Positions 1 to 10,767 of a DNA stretch of 25,872 nt are shown here, piece by piece. Every line of letters starts with the position of its first letter. Position 1 is the stretch's first letter. Origin of the DNA: Hofstenia miamia (taxonomy: Eukaryota; Xenacoelomorpha; Acoela; Hofsteniidae). Below the pieces are notes generated by a model. It had not been told where the DNA came from and searched no databases. It saw only the letters and a program-made list of their open reading frames with translations. Position numbers and translations under genes: made by a program. The DNA is taken from assembly GCA_900660155.1 (NCBI GenBank), contig CABFPE010000241.1, positions 941,493-967,364 of the forward strand, in the 5' to 3' direction.

Positions 1-1740
1 CGACTTTACTCAATTAAAAAATCTTCCATGTATGTATAATTTTATTTGCTTCTCATTGAATTGGAGGCAATGTGAACACACAATTCATTTACAAAAAATA
101 AATTTAAAATATTCTGTAATGGGCCATTGGTTTTATGCAGGCTTGGCAACTTTCCGCGGCTTTGGTGAAATTTTGGATAGGTCTCGAGATTTGTAAAAAA
201 ATGTGATCTCCATACATGCTACTCAGTTCAAGCTCTCACTGCATTTCATAAACTCTTATGTACCTCATTTTCTATTCGTTAATATATGTTTCTTAGTGTA
301 TATAAGTGCACTTGTTTTTATTTGAGATCTGTTCCGAATGAATAGAATGTTACGTGCCTTCATTGGTTTCTTTTTAAAATACAAAGTGTTGCTCTTGACT
401 TGCACGGAATGCTTGGAATTGTATCGTAAATTCTCAAATTATTTAAACAAATTAACTAACCAGGCTTTGGTGTGCTCGCATGTGCACCATTCCACATTGA
501 AAATATTTCCGCGGAAATTGTTCGTAACTGTTGCCAGGCCTGAATATGACAATGCTTGCTATTTGGGTAGTGCATTAAATATAAATGTTCGAGTTTGTTT
601 TCAACATCTGTCTCAATTTTTATGTGACGCATAATATTCTATTGCGTCTGTATTTATTTATTGAGCTGTTTTGATTTTTTTTTAAAAACTGGAATATTCA
701 ACAATTGGGAACTTTCACCCAAAGTTAGTGTTATTGACAGCGCATTATGCAATTTACATTGATTAGTATTATAATATACATAAATTGTATCTGTTGATTG
801 TGTGAAGACACCTTTATAATTGCGAGCATTATACTTAACAGATTTGTGCTGTAAGTTCAACACAACAATCTATTAGATGAAAAATTGTAGGTTCAAATCC
901 TACTGAGTCAATGTTATGACGGACAATTATTATATATTCACAATTATACAGGATTCCTGGTCCGCAGATATAAATCCAATTAGCAACTCGTATGTGGAGG
1001 TATCTCATTTTCTACTCATTGTTGCCAGGCTAATGTGAATTTAGCATATAATTTCTATATATTTAATTGCTTAAGCATTTAATATATTCAAATAAAGCAT
1101 CAATTTTAAGAATGACCTTTGATGTTAAGATTCTTTTACTTCTAAAACATTTCCGTACGAATTTCATTAAAAACACAATTTCCAAAATAATGATCTTTGC
1201 TTAGTTTAAAATTAAGTAAACAGTAAAATCTACAAAAGAAATTCAGTATATGTGGAATACAGTGAATAGTAATACAAAATTGATACAATATTTGGTTTTA
1301 CTCATTCAAATGCATATTTACAAATAACAAACAAAAATCATATGAAAAATTCAAAGAAACACTCAAATGTTACAATGTGAAAAAAACAACTTATAAAAGA
1401 GGAATAATATTCTCACATTTGAAGTCAGTGGCTATTTGCCTATTGAATTTTCATATAGTAGGCATATCTTAGGATTCGAACCACTTTCATTGAAAATATT
1501 AAACGAATTCAATTTAAATTTAAAATCTGTCCTATTTTGCGAACAACTTAAATAATATAGGGGTTTTAATATGAAAGTATAAGGATTTAGAAAAAAATTA
1601 TTTAAATTAATAAAATAAACAAATATTTTAGTAATGATAATATATTGTTAGTAAATGTTTCAAAGGTAACTGGGTATTTGAAATTCGTTGTTACCTTGCT
1701 ACAAATTTAACAAAGATGTCTTTGTGTAATATTCAACCAT
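1..1740. other. AT-rich stretch with no assignable gene
   Basis: I see no conserved coding block on either strand. The longest open stretch (338-634, +) is 98 codons, low in complexity, and has no recognisable motif. A perfect 5-bp stem with a 7-base loop (GTAGG 887-891, TTCAAAT 892-898, CCTAC 899-903) looks like the T-arm and internal B box of a tRNA gene, but no convincing D-arm or matching acceptor strand was found upstream. It may be the tail of a tRNA-derived SINE or chance. Confidence 0.5.
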
Positions 1741-1860
1741 ATTGAAACGTTGCTGCAATGAATTTTGTTTATTGGGTATCAAGGGTAATTTTGTAACAAA
1801 TTCAATTTTATCATACAAAAACGTAAACATTAGTAAGCACATGCTTAAATTTTTTTTTAG

Positions 1861-3934
1861 ATCCCAGATGAGGCACCATGCGTTTTCCCCACCTTCTGCA
1901 ATACCTACTCCTCCTCCACCAAAAAGATCAACTCTTTGTGCAATTAGCAGTGTTCTTGGTATTTTGCCGGATCAAATGGATGAATTTTTGAGGAATGATA
2001 AAATTTCACCTGGAACTGTTGTGTCTAAACTTAGCGATATTTTTTCAGATCATAATTTTGCCATGTCCTGTGTAACTAAATTCAAAGTTTTCTCCAAACA
2101 ATGGGATGATCCTTACCTAGATTGGTCTTTGCATTTAACTTTCTTACATGGTTGTAAGTTTACATACAAACTTTTTCATCACATAAATCAGATCATAACT
2201 CTCAACACTACCATCTTCTTTTACAAATTTGAGCCAATCTGAACGAATAATTTCCTCATTATGTTCAGATGAAGAGTTAGATCATCGCCTCAACTTCACT
2301 AAAGGTTAGATTGATCACATCAATACTCCAAGTAATTTGCGTCGCTACTCAAGAAATGAAATTATTCGTGAGTTTGAATGGTATAGTACAAGTCGCGCTT
2401 TGTACAAGCTGTTACGAACTCACTTAATGTTATCTAACATAAGATTTTTACAAATAATCACTTCGTCTGTTGTACATTTTGTAATTCATTTATAATGATA
2501 GAAGTAAATATTGCTTGCTAATTATTGATGAAATGCATGTTAGGAAAGGATTATCATATCATGGTGGAAAGGTTTAAAGAAAAGCCTGCAACAATGAAGA
2601 ATTAAATTCAAGTGTCTTATGTTTAATGGTTAAGTGCTTTTTCGAGGTCCTTATTTTGTAGCCAAACTGTTACCAGTTGCAAATTTGACCGCCAATTTTC
2701 AATTTAATGTTATAACTAAATTAATTACAACATTATCGGACAGTGGAGTTAAAACACTTGCTGTTATTTGAGATAACTCCTGAGTGAACCAAACATTTAA
2801 AGATATGTTAACAAATATTTCTGATAGTAATTACAGCTTAGTTACATTCTCCAATTGCCCTATTTCAGAAGGCACTGTTTTATCGAATGACCCTTCTCAT
2901 TTAATCAAGTGCCTGAGAAACAATTGGATTACAGAAAAACAACAACAAATATGGTTTTACGATCCTTGTGATTTTGATGCTCGCTTGATTTCAAGACCTG
3001 TTAACATTCCAAAAACAGGAATTTGGTAAGGTTGTTACATTATGGCCTTTAACAGCTTCTGCGGTTTTTCCATCAAACTTAAAGAAACAAAATGCAGCTT
3101 TAGCCTTGAAAGTTTTTTCACATAAAATGCTGCAGCACAGTAGTGTATCTACTAAACCTAATTGTTCTTGGCAAACAACTGCAAAATTAATATCGTTAGT
3201 AAACAGATAGTGGCTCATTGTAAATGAAAAAACAAAACAATCTGTCAATGGTGGCGCAATATCTTCTGTTAATGATGAAAGACTGGACTTGTTACTTCAA
3301 ATAGCTATACTATTTTCTTTTATGGGACCTTTCTCAAATGTTCAAAGATTTCAATCACTTACTAAAGACACGAGTCAGGCTTTGCAGGGATATGCTTGGT
3401 TTTAGTTCATCTAACAAAATATTTATTTATGACAACAAAATCATGTAGACATGATTATGTTTTGTTAGGATTTTTGACGTCTGATGATATTGAAGGAACA
3501 TTTGGAGAATATAGGCAAAGTTCTGGTAGCAATTACTATATCTCTGTGTGTCAAGCACTTGAAACGTTTAAGCTAAAAACTGCTTGCTTTTTAATGAAAT
3601 ACAATTTTCATTGTTTTCTTCTATTTGCCAAAGAGCACTGGTATTCTATTGTGATTGGCATTTGTCTGGTTCAGAGGAAGAAGCTATTGAAAATTTATTT
3701 GTCAATATAGAAAATTTAACTGATGACATCAATATGGGCATTGTATACATTGCTGATTATATTGCCCATTGCTGTTCAAAATACAGCATGACAGTGCAAG
3801 ATAGCAAATTTACTGAATTTACTGTAGCAATAGATTGCAGACAACTATCTTATCATGAATTGTTTTTTCTTGGCCAATTATTTTTTTGTTTTGTCTTAAA
3901 GTTTGATGTAAGACTAATTCTTAGAAAAGTTTGA
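1861..3934 (+). pseudogene. P-superfamily (THAP9/P-element-like) transposase, broken
   Basis: P-type transposases are RNase H-fold, GTP-using enzymes that cut and paste DNA transposons. Family signatures appear in the right order but in different frames. About 1861-2150 encodes an N-terminal part ending in a WSLHL-type block. Near 2512-2569 is IIDEMHVRKGLSY, whose first Asp fits the first catalytic acid. About 2784-3029 encodes DPSHLIKCLRNNW followed by a YDP motif. 3396-3600 encodes the highly typical FGEYRQSSGSNYYISV, and 3584-3934 encodes a C-terminal block with YIADYIAHCC. Stops and frameshifts separate these (for example stops near 2572, 2769 and 3403), so it is a pseudogene. I do not see the N-terminal C2CH THAP finger; the block opens after a pyrimidine-rich TTTTTTTTTAG that could be a splice acceptor at ~1860. 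Terminal repeats were not found. Confidence 0.82.
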
Positions 3935-4306
3935 TGCATTTAAATTTTGAGAAAAAGGTGCTATTTAGTTTAGCAAATATTTTGTTGAATAACATCTCTA
4001 AGCTGAGTGCTTCATGAAGTAATTCTTCAAAGGCCAAGTTAGCTAAATTTTGATTCTTTTCAAATTATAAAAATCAATCCTTAGTGTATTTTGGAACTTC
4101 TGTCTAAGAAATACTTTGTAAATTTTTAAATTTGTATCTTTTTGCTTCACATTACAATTTTTACTGTCATGTTTATAATATTAAGTTTGTAAAATGACTT
4201 TTTATTTATAAATTCATGTGTTTATTATTTTATGTAACATTACATTATTGGCCTCTACAAATTTTTCTGTATTTGATCACTGCATGGGCCATATATAGTA
4301 AAGCTA

Positions 4307-4346
<40 letters not shown>

Positions 4347-4460
4347 TCAGTCAGATGACACAATGGCATATCTTATTTTTTACTGTTTCAAGATACATTA
4401 TTTAGATGTTTGTCTAATTTATATGGTGATTTAATAAGCATTAGTGAAAACAATCCTATA
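3935..4460. other. Spacer between the P-like remnant and the Polinton-type element
   Basis: Apart from the (AT)n tract, no gene or repeat is recognisable. The stretch is AT-rich with poly-T runs, and could include the 3' flank of the P-like element, but no inverted repeat pairing with the upstream side was spotted. Confidence 0.4.
4309..4344. repeat. (AT)n microsatellite
   Basis: About 18 uninterrupted AT dinucleotides, about 120 bp outside the left end of the Polinton-type element. The tract creates a spurious low-complexity open frame with alternating Tyr-Ile. Confidence 0.97.
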
Positions 4461-4466
4461 CTGCCA
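4461..4466. repeat. Left target-site duplication, ACTGCC
   Basis: Six bases directly before the left terminal repeat. They match five of six bases of ACTGCT directly after the right terminal repeat (13620-13625). Six-bp duplications are typical of Polinton/Maverick integration by a retroviral-type integrase. Confidence 0.75.
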
Positions 4467-4619
4467 GTAGCATAGGAAACACAGACTTGGTTACAATGGG
4501 ACAACCTGAAGTTCTTGTAACACTTAGCTGACTTGGAGATATTGAGGGGAAGTGTTTGCAAATGTTAATTAGTGACTCACATTCTTGACATTAGAACTGC
4601 TAATAGATTTTTGACATTT

Positions 4620-4679
4620 TAAGATTATTGCTAATGGATTTTCAAATATTTAAGATTATTGCTAATGGATTTTCAAATA
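4620..4679 (+). repeat. 31-bp direct repeat, two copies, in the left terminal repeat
   Basis: The unit beginning TAAGATTATTGCTAATGG occurs at 4620 and again at 4651, essentially identical. The matching place in the right terminal repeat (near 13455-13480) holds only one copy, so the duplication arose in the left arm after the arms diverged, or was lost on the right. Confidence 0.88.
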
Positions 4680-5720
4680 GGCATTTTAATTAGTGATTCA
4701 TGACATTTACAGGCGAATTTTGTTTGCAATGATTCATCTACATGTCACAGGGACGCAATTTAGTTTACATTCACAGCATGTTTTTGATATAGTGAATAAT
4801 TTCATTACATGGTTTTTGTTAATATACATGGCTATATCACATGTTATGCACACTTACACCTGTTTGCATACACTGAGTTTTATAATGCATTGCTGGCTGA
4901 ATTCCTGACGGGTTGACTGTTTACAAGTACAGTGTTTAACTCAGAAACATTATATGTAAGAGGCTACAATATGTTTTCAAAATTTCCAGCTAATTTATAT
5001 ATAAAAATTTCTGATGTTTTGAGTGTTTACAGAAGTGATGTACATTGTTTAATTTGAAAAATAATTACATGCAAAGGCTGCACATTGTTTTTCAATTATG
5101 CTGACATTTTTCCATTGTAAAATTCCATATGTTTAATTAATTTTCTTATATCCAAATACAGAAATGTTTACATTTTGACACACATGTTAAAATCAAAACA
5201 TGGTTTTATGCATAAAGGCGTAAATTCTTTTCCTAAAAATTATATGTGCAATGTTATTAATATAATTTATACATAAATACACATGTTTCAATATACAATA
5301 TTATTATATTAGTTTTACATGGCAATCTTCTCTCTCTTCATTTCTTTGGTGTATACAGATTTTTTCATGACTGTACATGTTGGAGACTTACATCTTTTAT
5401 TGACTTGCATGCAATTTTTTGGGTTGTACACATTTGTAGACTGATACATCTTTTCTCTACTCTTTGTACATTTTTCACTTTTATTTGCTTTATGACTTTC
5501 CATGGCTGTATACATTACATGGATTTTCCAGGTTTCACTGCTTTGAAGACTTACACACCATTTCTCAACTATATTTAGTTATAGGGTTTGTTTTATATAA
5601 TTGTATGTGTTGCATGGTCTTCCACTTTTCCATCATTTTATATTGCCAAATTAGTCACAATTCCATGATATACACTTCCTTTGTTCTAAATGTATAAACT
5701 TGAAAATGCATGTAGTGAGC

Positions 5721-6190
5721 TACATGTTAAATTCAAAAGCAAAAGGTGTACAAAGAATTTGATTTCTAATAATTCAACATTTGTGATATAGTTAGTTAAA
5801 AATATTACATATAAATAATTCCATTCACTCAATTGTAGTTAAACAAAGGCAATTGAAAAAATTTGAGCTTTAATAATTAAACATTTATAATTTAGTTGAT
5901 AGTTAAAAACTATTTTGTAAAAATATATCCATTAAGTCAATTGCAAGTTAAGCAAAATGTGATTAAACAAAATATTCAACATAGCAAAAATCATTATGTA
6001 TATTTTAGTTTTAATCAAAAAAGCATGTACATAGGAAAGACAAATACTAAATCTAAATAGACCTATAAACCAATAACATATATAATTTATTTTAAATGTG
6101 CATGATGTAAAGAGATAGTGCATCAACAAATATAGCTGGATAAACAATTGTTGCATAAATTCATTTATTCCAAAAAACATGTAAACTGGG
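5721..6190. other. ~470-bp segment present only in the left terminal repeat
   Basis: The right arm passes directly from the block ending TGCATGTAGTG to AATATTACATCAATG, while in the left arm these are separated by about 470 bp of very AT-rich DNA. The segment contains a diverged tandem repeat of ~105 bp (about 5754-5848 and 5859-5957). Its ends carry a short inverted match (TACATGTT near 5727 and its complement near 6178), with AGTGA on both sides, which hints at a small inserted element with a 5-bp duplication. The alternative is a deletion from the right arm. An open frame on the minus strand (5932-6243) is hydrophobic, AT-driven and not gene-like. Confidence 0.55.
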
Positions 6191-6496
6191 AAGTGAAATA
6201 TTACATTAATGTGTATAACCAAATAAAACAATACTGTATACAAAATTGTTTAAATCCAAATGTATGATGGAAATAGAGATAGTACAAAAAATGTATATAG
6301 ACACATAAAACAATACCCTATAAAAATTGCTTAAAAGAATATAACATACACAGTTTTACTTCATATAGTTGCATTTGTTACCCAAGGTCACATTGTTCTG
6401 TTTAATTAACTTCAAAAGCAGCAAGTTGATTGCTCACAATTTTGACATTTAAATGAAAAACACAATCACATTCCCTACTTCAAAAACTATGAGTGC

Positions 6497-7462
6497 CTTC
6501 AATCCCTGAGTTGTCAAGATGTCAATTTCCACTCAACTTTTTTATTTTATGAGGCCATTAGACGAAATATTTGTTTGCTTAAAAATCTTTATCCCGACAG
6601 ATGGCACTCAAAAATGCTTATTATAGCCTATCTTAATACATTAGGAAATATTATTTTGTGCAATTTCTTCTAAAGTATGCAACATTTACAAAAACAACAG
6701 TGCTAATATAAATGCTAATGTCGTTAAGATTCCACAGAACCATTAAAGTACTCATTTACTTTCTTAGTTTTTTGTACAATTCATGGCAGCTTTTTGTCAA
6801 AAATCAATGATTTTTGAGGTAAATTTGAATATTATGTGCTGTGAGAGCACATAACTCTCGGAATTTGATTGGCTGCTACATGAAAAATCAATTTCACGTT
6901 ATTTGGTTGTAATCCCTTTACTCATTTTCTGTACAATTGCTATTCAACTGAGAGCGACTGTTTCCTGAATTGTACTAAAAACTAGGAAAGTAAATGAGTA
7001 CATTAATGGTTCTGTGGAATCTTAACGACATTAGCATTTATATTAGCAGTGTTGTTTTTGTAAATGTTGCATACTTTAGAAGAAATTGCACAAAATAATA
7101 TTTCCTAATGTATTAAGATAGGTTATAATAAGCATTTATGAGCGCCATCTGTTGGGATAAAGATTTTAGAGCAAACAAATATTTCGTCTAATGAAAGTAG
7201 CACATGATGCTAATTCCACAAGACAAAAACTTTTCTCTCTGTAGTGTATAATGGGTTGACTTAACACATTAATTTGATCAATTTGTTAGCCCAATTCATT
7301 TTTTTCTTATAGTAAACTTGAGGCAGAGTTGATGGATCCAAAAAGCCATTAACTATTTCAACCCCTAGTTGTCAATATGTCAATTTCAAATAAACTTTTT
7401 TATGTTATGATGCAAAGCAACACACATCAAAACTTTTCTCTCTGTAATGTATAATGGGTTGA
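6497..7462 (+). repeat. Direct repeat of ~105 bp, first copy split by the foldback element
   Basis: A unit containing TTGTCAAKATGTCAATTTC, AACTTTTTTAT and ACTTTTCTCTCTGTARTGTATAATGGGTTGA occurs intact at about 7352-7462. It also occurs in two halves, at about 6497-6555 and 7203-7262. The foldback element lies between the halves, so the second copy serves as the empty site. Confidence 0.78.
6556..7193. mobile_element. 638-bp foldback/MITE-like element with ~230-bp inverted arms
   Basis: The left arm (~6556-6786) begins CATTAGACGAAATATTTGTT. The right arm (~6965-7193) is its close reverse complement. Both carry CGTTAAGATTCCACAGAACC or its complement and the complementary CTCATTTACTTTC blocks. 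The centre (~6787-6964) is unique and has a small palindrome around TGTGCTGTGAGAGCACATA. No open frame of note is present, so it would depend on a transposase supplied elsewhere. TATGAGGC at 6548-6555 and CATGATGC at 7203-7210 could be a decayed 8-bp target duplication, as hAT elements make, but this would leave nine extra bases at the right end. The family is unassigned. Confidence 0.85.
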
Positions 7463-7832
7463 TGCACCTTTTCTCAAATAGAATACATCACTTTTGATTT
7501 TAGATGCTAAAAATAACACCTTAATGCAATAATTGCAAAGCACACATACTACAATGAAATAAAAATCTGAACACTTGAAAATAATTCCTATTTACTAATG
7601 TAGGAGTAATAAAACACTCAAGAAAATGAAATAAAATTGCAGTAAACATAAAATGTAATGTATAACATTGGAAAGAAATTCCAATTATTTGAAAATAAGT
7701 GTTTGGCTTTTAAAAAACAATATAAACCTAGTCTACACATAGTGAAAAAGAAACCTGTCATAAATAAAACTGACATTTTTAAGAATTTGGTATAAATAGC
7801 TGCACACATTGACAGTTAGTTTGATACCTGTC

Positions 7833-9078
7833 ATGACCACATTCACTCATTCTTGCTTGGATATTTCTAAATGTGATAAGGTGTTGGTAAATTTTAATGG
7901 AGGTAGTACACAGGAATATTTCCCAACTTCTGGTTTTAATGGACCACTAATTGAATTGAATTTTAGGTTGAGTATATGGATTTGCAGAGTATACATCTTG
8001 GCTTATTGTTGAAAATTGTACACAAAAGTGATGGTATGAACCTAGGTTGGGATAATGCAGATGATAGAATAGAAGATCAAGTTTGTTTAACAAATATAGC
8101 CTTACACTCATTGCTTAGCAAGTTATAGTTTATACACAAATGGTGTTTTACTACATACAGGTGATGAGGTATGGCCAAATATAGTTATGATCACCAATGA
8201 ACTATCAAAAAGTGCAGCCAACAAGACCTCAATACCAACATCAAGTGGGTATTATTATGAGAAACACCCTGATAAACAGATAAAAGAGGGTCAGTATAGA
8301 CAAAGAGGGCTAACCAGGGAAAGCCAGGTGGCAAGCTCCTATGGCCCTCTTGTGATTGATTTTTTCCAATGTCAAAAATTACTAATACCTAGGGTTGATA
8401 TTTGGCTAAAGCTTTTAAGATCACAAGACGACTTTTGCTTAATTGCTGATGAAAATGCAGATTACAAAATGCAAATTACAGGTGCTTTCCTAACTCTTAG
8501 AAAGCTCAGAGTCCTAGAAAGTGTGCATTTGGCAATTGAAAAAACACTATTGACAACTCCTGCTACAGACCACTTTGCAAAAATTCTTACATATACATTT
8601 ATAATTCCAGCAGGTCAGAACATGCTTACTAAAGAAATTTTTTTTCCAATGAACCTGTTAGAAGAATCACCTTGGCAATTGTTCCAAATCACAAGTTTAC
8701 AAGCATAATGTTTACAAATCCATTTTCATATAATTTTAGAAGACTCTGTCAAGTTACTATAACCTGTGGAGGATCAAATATTGCATTCACCCTAATGTTA
8801 CTTTGAGATTACAACTGTGCACAGGCATATTATCAATCAATAAAAGCTCTGGGGATTAATAATGATGGTGGTGGAATTCCCTAGCACAGTATAACAAGCA
8901 TGTGATTATGGTTTTTGATCTGACTAGCATTGCAGAGGCCAACAATGAGGTTTTGTATCCTGAATTGAACAGTGCAAATATATGTTTAACACTGGATTTT
9001 AAAAATGCACTAACTGAATTGATGGAAGCTATTGTTTTGGGGGAAACCAATTCCAAAGTATATATTGATAAACAGTGA
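7833..9078 (+). pseudogene. Polinton-type major capsid protein-like gene (F54H12.2-like), broken
   Basis: This resembles the animal protein family annotated as uncharacterized F54H12.2-like, which I associate with Polinton-type elements and their double jelly-roll capsid proteins. That association is from general knowledge and was not searched. Pieces in family order: ATG at 7833 to ~7968 (SKCDKVLVNFNGG region); ~7970-8126 (LGWDNADDRIEDQ); 8133-8708 (QRGLTRES, VDIWLKLLRSQDDFCLI, LTKEIFF); 8717-8883 (NPFSYNF, YYQSIKALGINNDGGGIP); 8890-9078 (FDLTSIAEANNEV to the end). The breaks are frame changes near 7967, 8128, 8710 and 8886 and an in-frame stop near 8804. The total of about 410 codons fits a full-length relic. 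It is the first gene in a collinear virion module followed by protease and penton-like copies. Confidence 0.75.
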
Positions 9079-9497
9079 AAAGTTATAAAAGAATTAGATA
9101 TGTGTTTTGTAAATCATTGTATTGTAGAAAAATATTCAAACTTGATGAAATTCGGGTGGTTGAAGGTTGTATTCACTCTACCAAATACCCATATTTGAAG
9201 TTTGCACATGTTACAAACTATCTATTAGGGGAAACACAGTATACACAATGTTGGTGTGGAAAAAGTTTTGCAAATTAACCCCCATAGAGGATTGATTAGA
9301 ATTGATAATTTGAGGCTACACTTGGTTTTGAAATGGTCAAAGCAGTATAGAATACACCCCACACTAGCTACTAATGGATATCTGATATTTTACAGGTTTT
9401 GGTGTAATTTACTAATTTTAGGCCATCTACAATCTTTATTGTTTTGGCTCTATGTTAAATTTAGACATTGGAGACTTTACAATTATTTAAATATCTA
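9079..9497 (+). other. Unassigned stretch between the capsid and protease pseudogenes
   Basis: About 420 bp with short open frames on the + strand (9075-9278 and 9256-9498) and a composition less AT-biased than the spacers, so it may be a further decayed gene or the N-terminal part of the protease. It has no motif I trust. A CGKS near 9260 recalls a Walker A but lacks the preceding glycine and the surrounding fold. I cannot give a function. Confidence 0.35.
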
Positions 9498-9946
9498 ATG
9501 GCCACTGACAAGATTAGATGCATTTCCTTACAAATTCCCTCATTCTGCTTTCAATTTGATGGTGTACATGCTTCAGATGATATTCAACCAAGGTTAGTTA
9601 AAGGCTCATTTTTAATTGCAAATGCAAGTCCATGCAATCACCCTGGTACACATAGGTTGTTGATTATACAAGATGACAATGGTGACTTAATTTTGAAGGA
9701 TTCTCTTGCACATCCCTTAAAACATTATTCTGACATTGAGCACTATTGTCACATTGCCTATCCAGCATTTTGCATTTATGAGGGTGATAGAAAAACAAGA
9801 TTTCAGGGAACATCTCTGTATGTGGTGCTTACTGTATATTTCATGCATTTTTATTTTTTAATAAAATTCTAGAGGTGCTTGTGTTTATCAATTTACCATT
9901 TATTAATGATTTTTTGTCTCATAATGGTCTTAATAAAATTATCTAA
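9498..9946 (+). pseudogene. Adenain-like (C5/C48-type) maturation cysteine protease, one frameshift
   Basis: In adenovirus- and Polinton-type elements this protease trims capsid and core proteins during virion maturation. From ATG 9498 the first frame shows GVHASDDIQPRL (residues 22-33), then PGTH with the catalytic His at 52, KDS with the acidic residue at 68, and FQGTS with the oxyanion Gln at 103. The catalytic Cys lies in the SVCGAYC block, which is in the +2-shifted frame starting at 9815. That frame then stays open to TAA at 9944-9946. A one-step indel near 9810-9815 thus separates the Cys from the other residues. The ~149 codons are a little short for the family, so the true N-terminus may lie upstream. 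The residue after the catalytic His is Arg, where family members usually have Trp. Apart from this shift the reading frame is the best preserved in the element. Confidence 0.8.
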
Positions 9947-10042
9947 AACTTTTATTTGATAAAAATGCATGTACAATTTATCAAACATTACATTGCTAGT
10001 TCACTCAGATGATAACAAACTCATAAACAGGTGTTATATGTA

Positions 10043-10767
10043 ATGGTTATTGTAACATTATTATTTGAAAAATGTTGGAAGCCTGGTGTATGTCATCCCA
10101 ATGGATTGAATGAATTTACAACATATTTGGACAAACCCATATGTAATGCAAGTGAGGTTGCAGTAAATGATTTTGGATACTATCAAAATTTCTTAATCTT
10201 AAAAACAAAATCTGGAATTTAAAGGATAAAGGTGGAAACATATTCTGATTGGAAATTTATTCAGGCCATAAGGCCATAGCTTTCATGAACTCTATGAATA
10301 TATAAATTACATGTTAGACCCCTATGGCATTTCATTAAAATTTATAACATTTCACAATTTATTAATGGTGAAGAATGATTCACAATATGAAATAGACTTT
10401 GCCCAAGCTGGATTTTACAGAAAGATATATCAAGAAATGCTAACAACTACCAATTATAACTGATATTTTTGCTGGAAATCATATTGTAATGATACACACA
10501 GACATTGTAGAACCTCAACATGTTGGTAGTACTTGTTTGCCTATGTTGGATAAATGTCTCCTATTGCTAACACATAAAGAAAAAATTAATACCATCCCTG
10601 TCATACTCCATGAAAAACAAAATCTGATGCATAAACCAGTTTCAAAATTGTATATCAACAGATTAACAATGAAAATTTGTACTGATCAGGGCTATCTGGT
10701 GAGATTCACTTGTACAGGGCAATTGTATATCACACTTGATATTCAAACAAATGGGGAAAAAGCGTAA
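10043..10767 (+). pseudogene. Penton/minor capsid-like gene, copy 1, broken
   Basis: Jelly-roll minor capsid (penton) proteins close the five-fold vertices of Polinton-type virions. Three frames are used: 10043-10222 (CHPNGLNEFTTYLDKP and YYQNFLILKTKSG), about 10284-10460 (YGISLKFITF, QYEIDFAQAGF), and 10465-10767 (DIFAGNHIVMIHTDIVEPQ, then KPVSKLYINRLTMKI). The IVEP block followed by a Leu-rich strand and a C-terminal beta-rich domain is the pattern I recognise from the family. Stops or shifts fall at ~10220-10280 and ~10458. It is paralogous along its whole length to copy 2 downstream. Confidence 0.68.

Larger units (their letters stand above)
4467..6318 (+). repeat. Left terminal inverted repeat of the Polinton-type element
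   Basis: It is inverted relative to ~12598-13619. Matching landmarks include CAGACTTGGTTACA near 4483, TGTTTGCAAATGTTAATTAG near 4553, a shared decayed reading frame (5464-5697 + against 12739-12972 -), and a block at ~6195-6310 ending in ATGTATATAGACA. The left arm is longer than the right because of extra DNA at ~5721-6190 and a 31-bp tandem duplication at 4620-4679. The inner limit is approximate. Divergence between the arms suggests an old insertion. The repeats contain open frames without gene-like features, which I do not call as genes. Confidence 0.85.
6319..7832. other. Left interior of the Polinton-type element, no gene seen apart from the foldback insertion
   Basis: From the inner end of the left terminal repeat to the capsid pseudogene I find no coding remnant. 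The stretch contains the foldback element and a duplicated ~105-bp sequence that flanks it. An open frame on the minus strand at 7618-7809 has no recognisable motif. Confidence 0.45.

Noticed and set aside
338..634. 98-codon open frame on the + strand
   Set aside because: It has no motif, no coding-like neighbours and an AT-driven composition.
887..903. T-arm and B-box-like tRNA fragment (GTAGG-TTCAAAT-CCTAC)
   Set aside because: The arm is perfect, but no D-arm, anticodon arm or pairing acceptor strand could be built upstream. A tRNA gene or SINE cannot be supported from this alone.
5315..5697. Open frames in the left terminal repeat (mirrored at 12739-12972)
   Set aside because: The similarity between the two sites is explained by the inverted repeat itself. 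The frames are low in complexity and not collinear with any family.
9240..9275. CGKS near 9260 as a Walker A of a packaging ATPase
   Set aside because: It lacks the leading glycines, there is no Walker B nearby and the frame closes at once. Chance is more likely.
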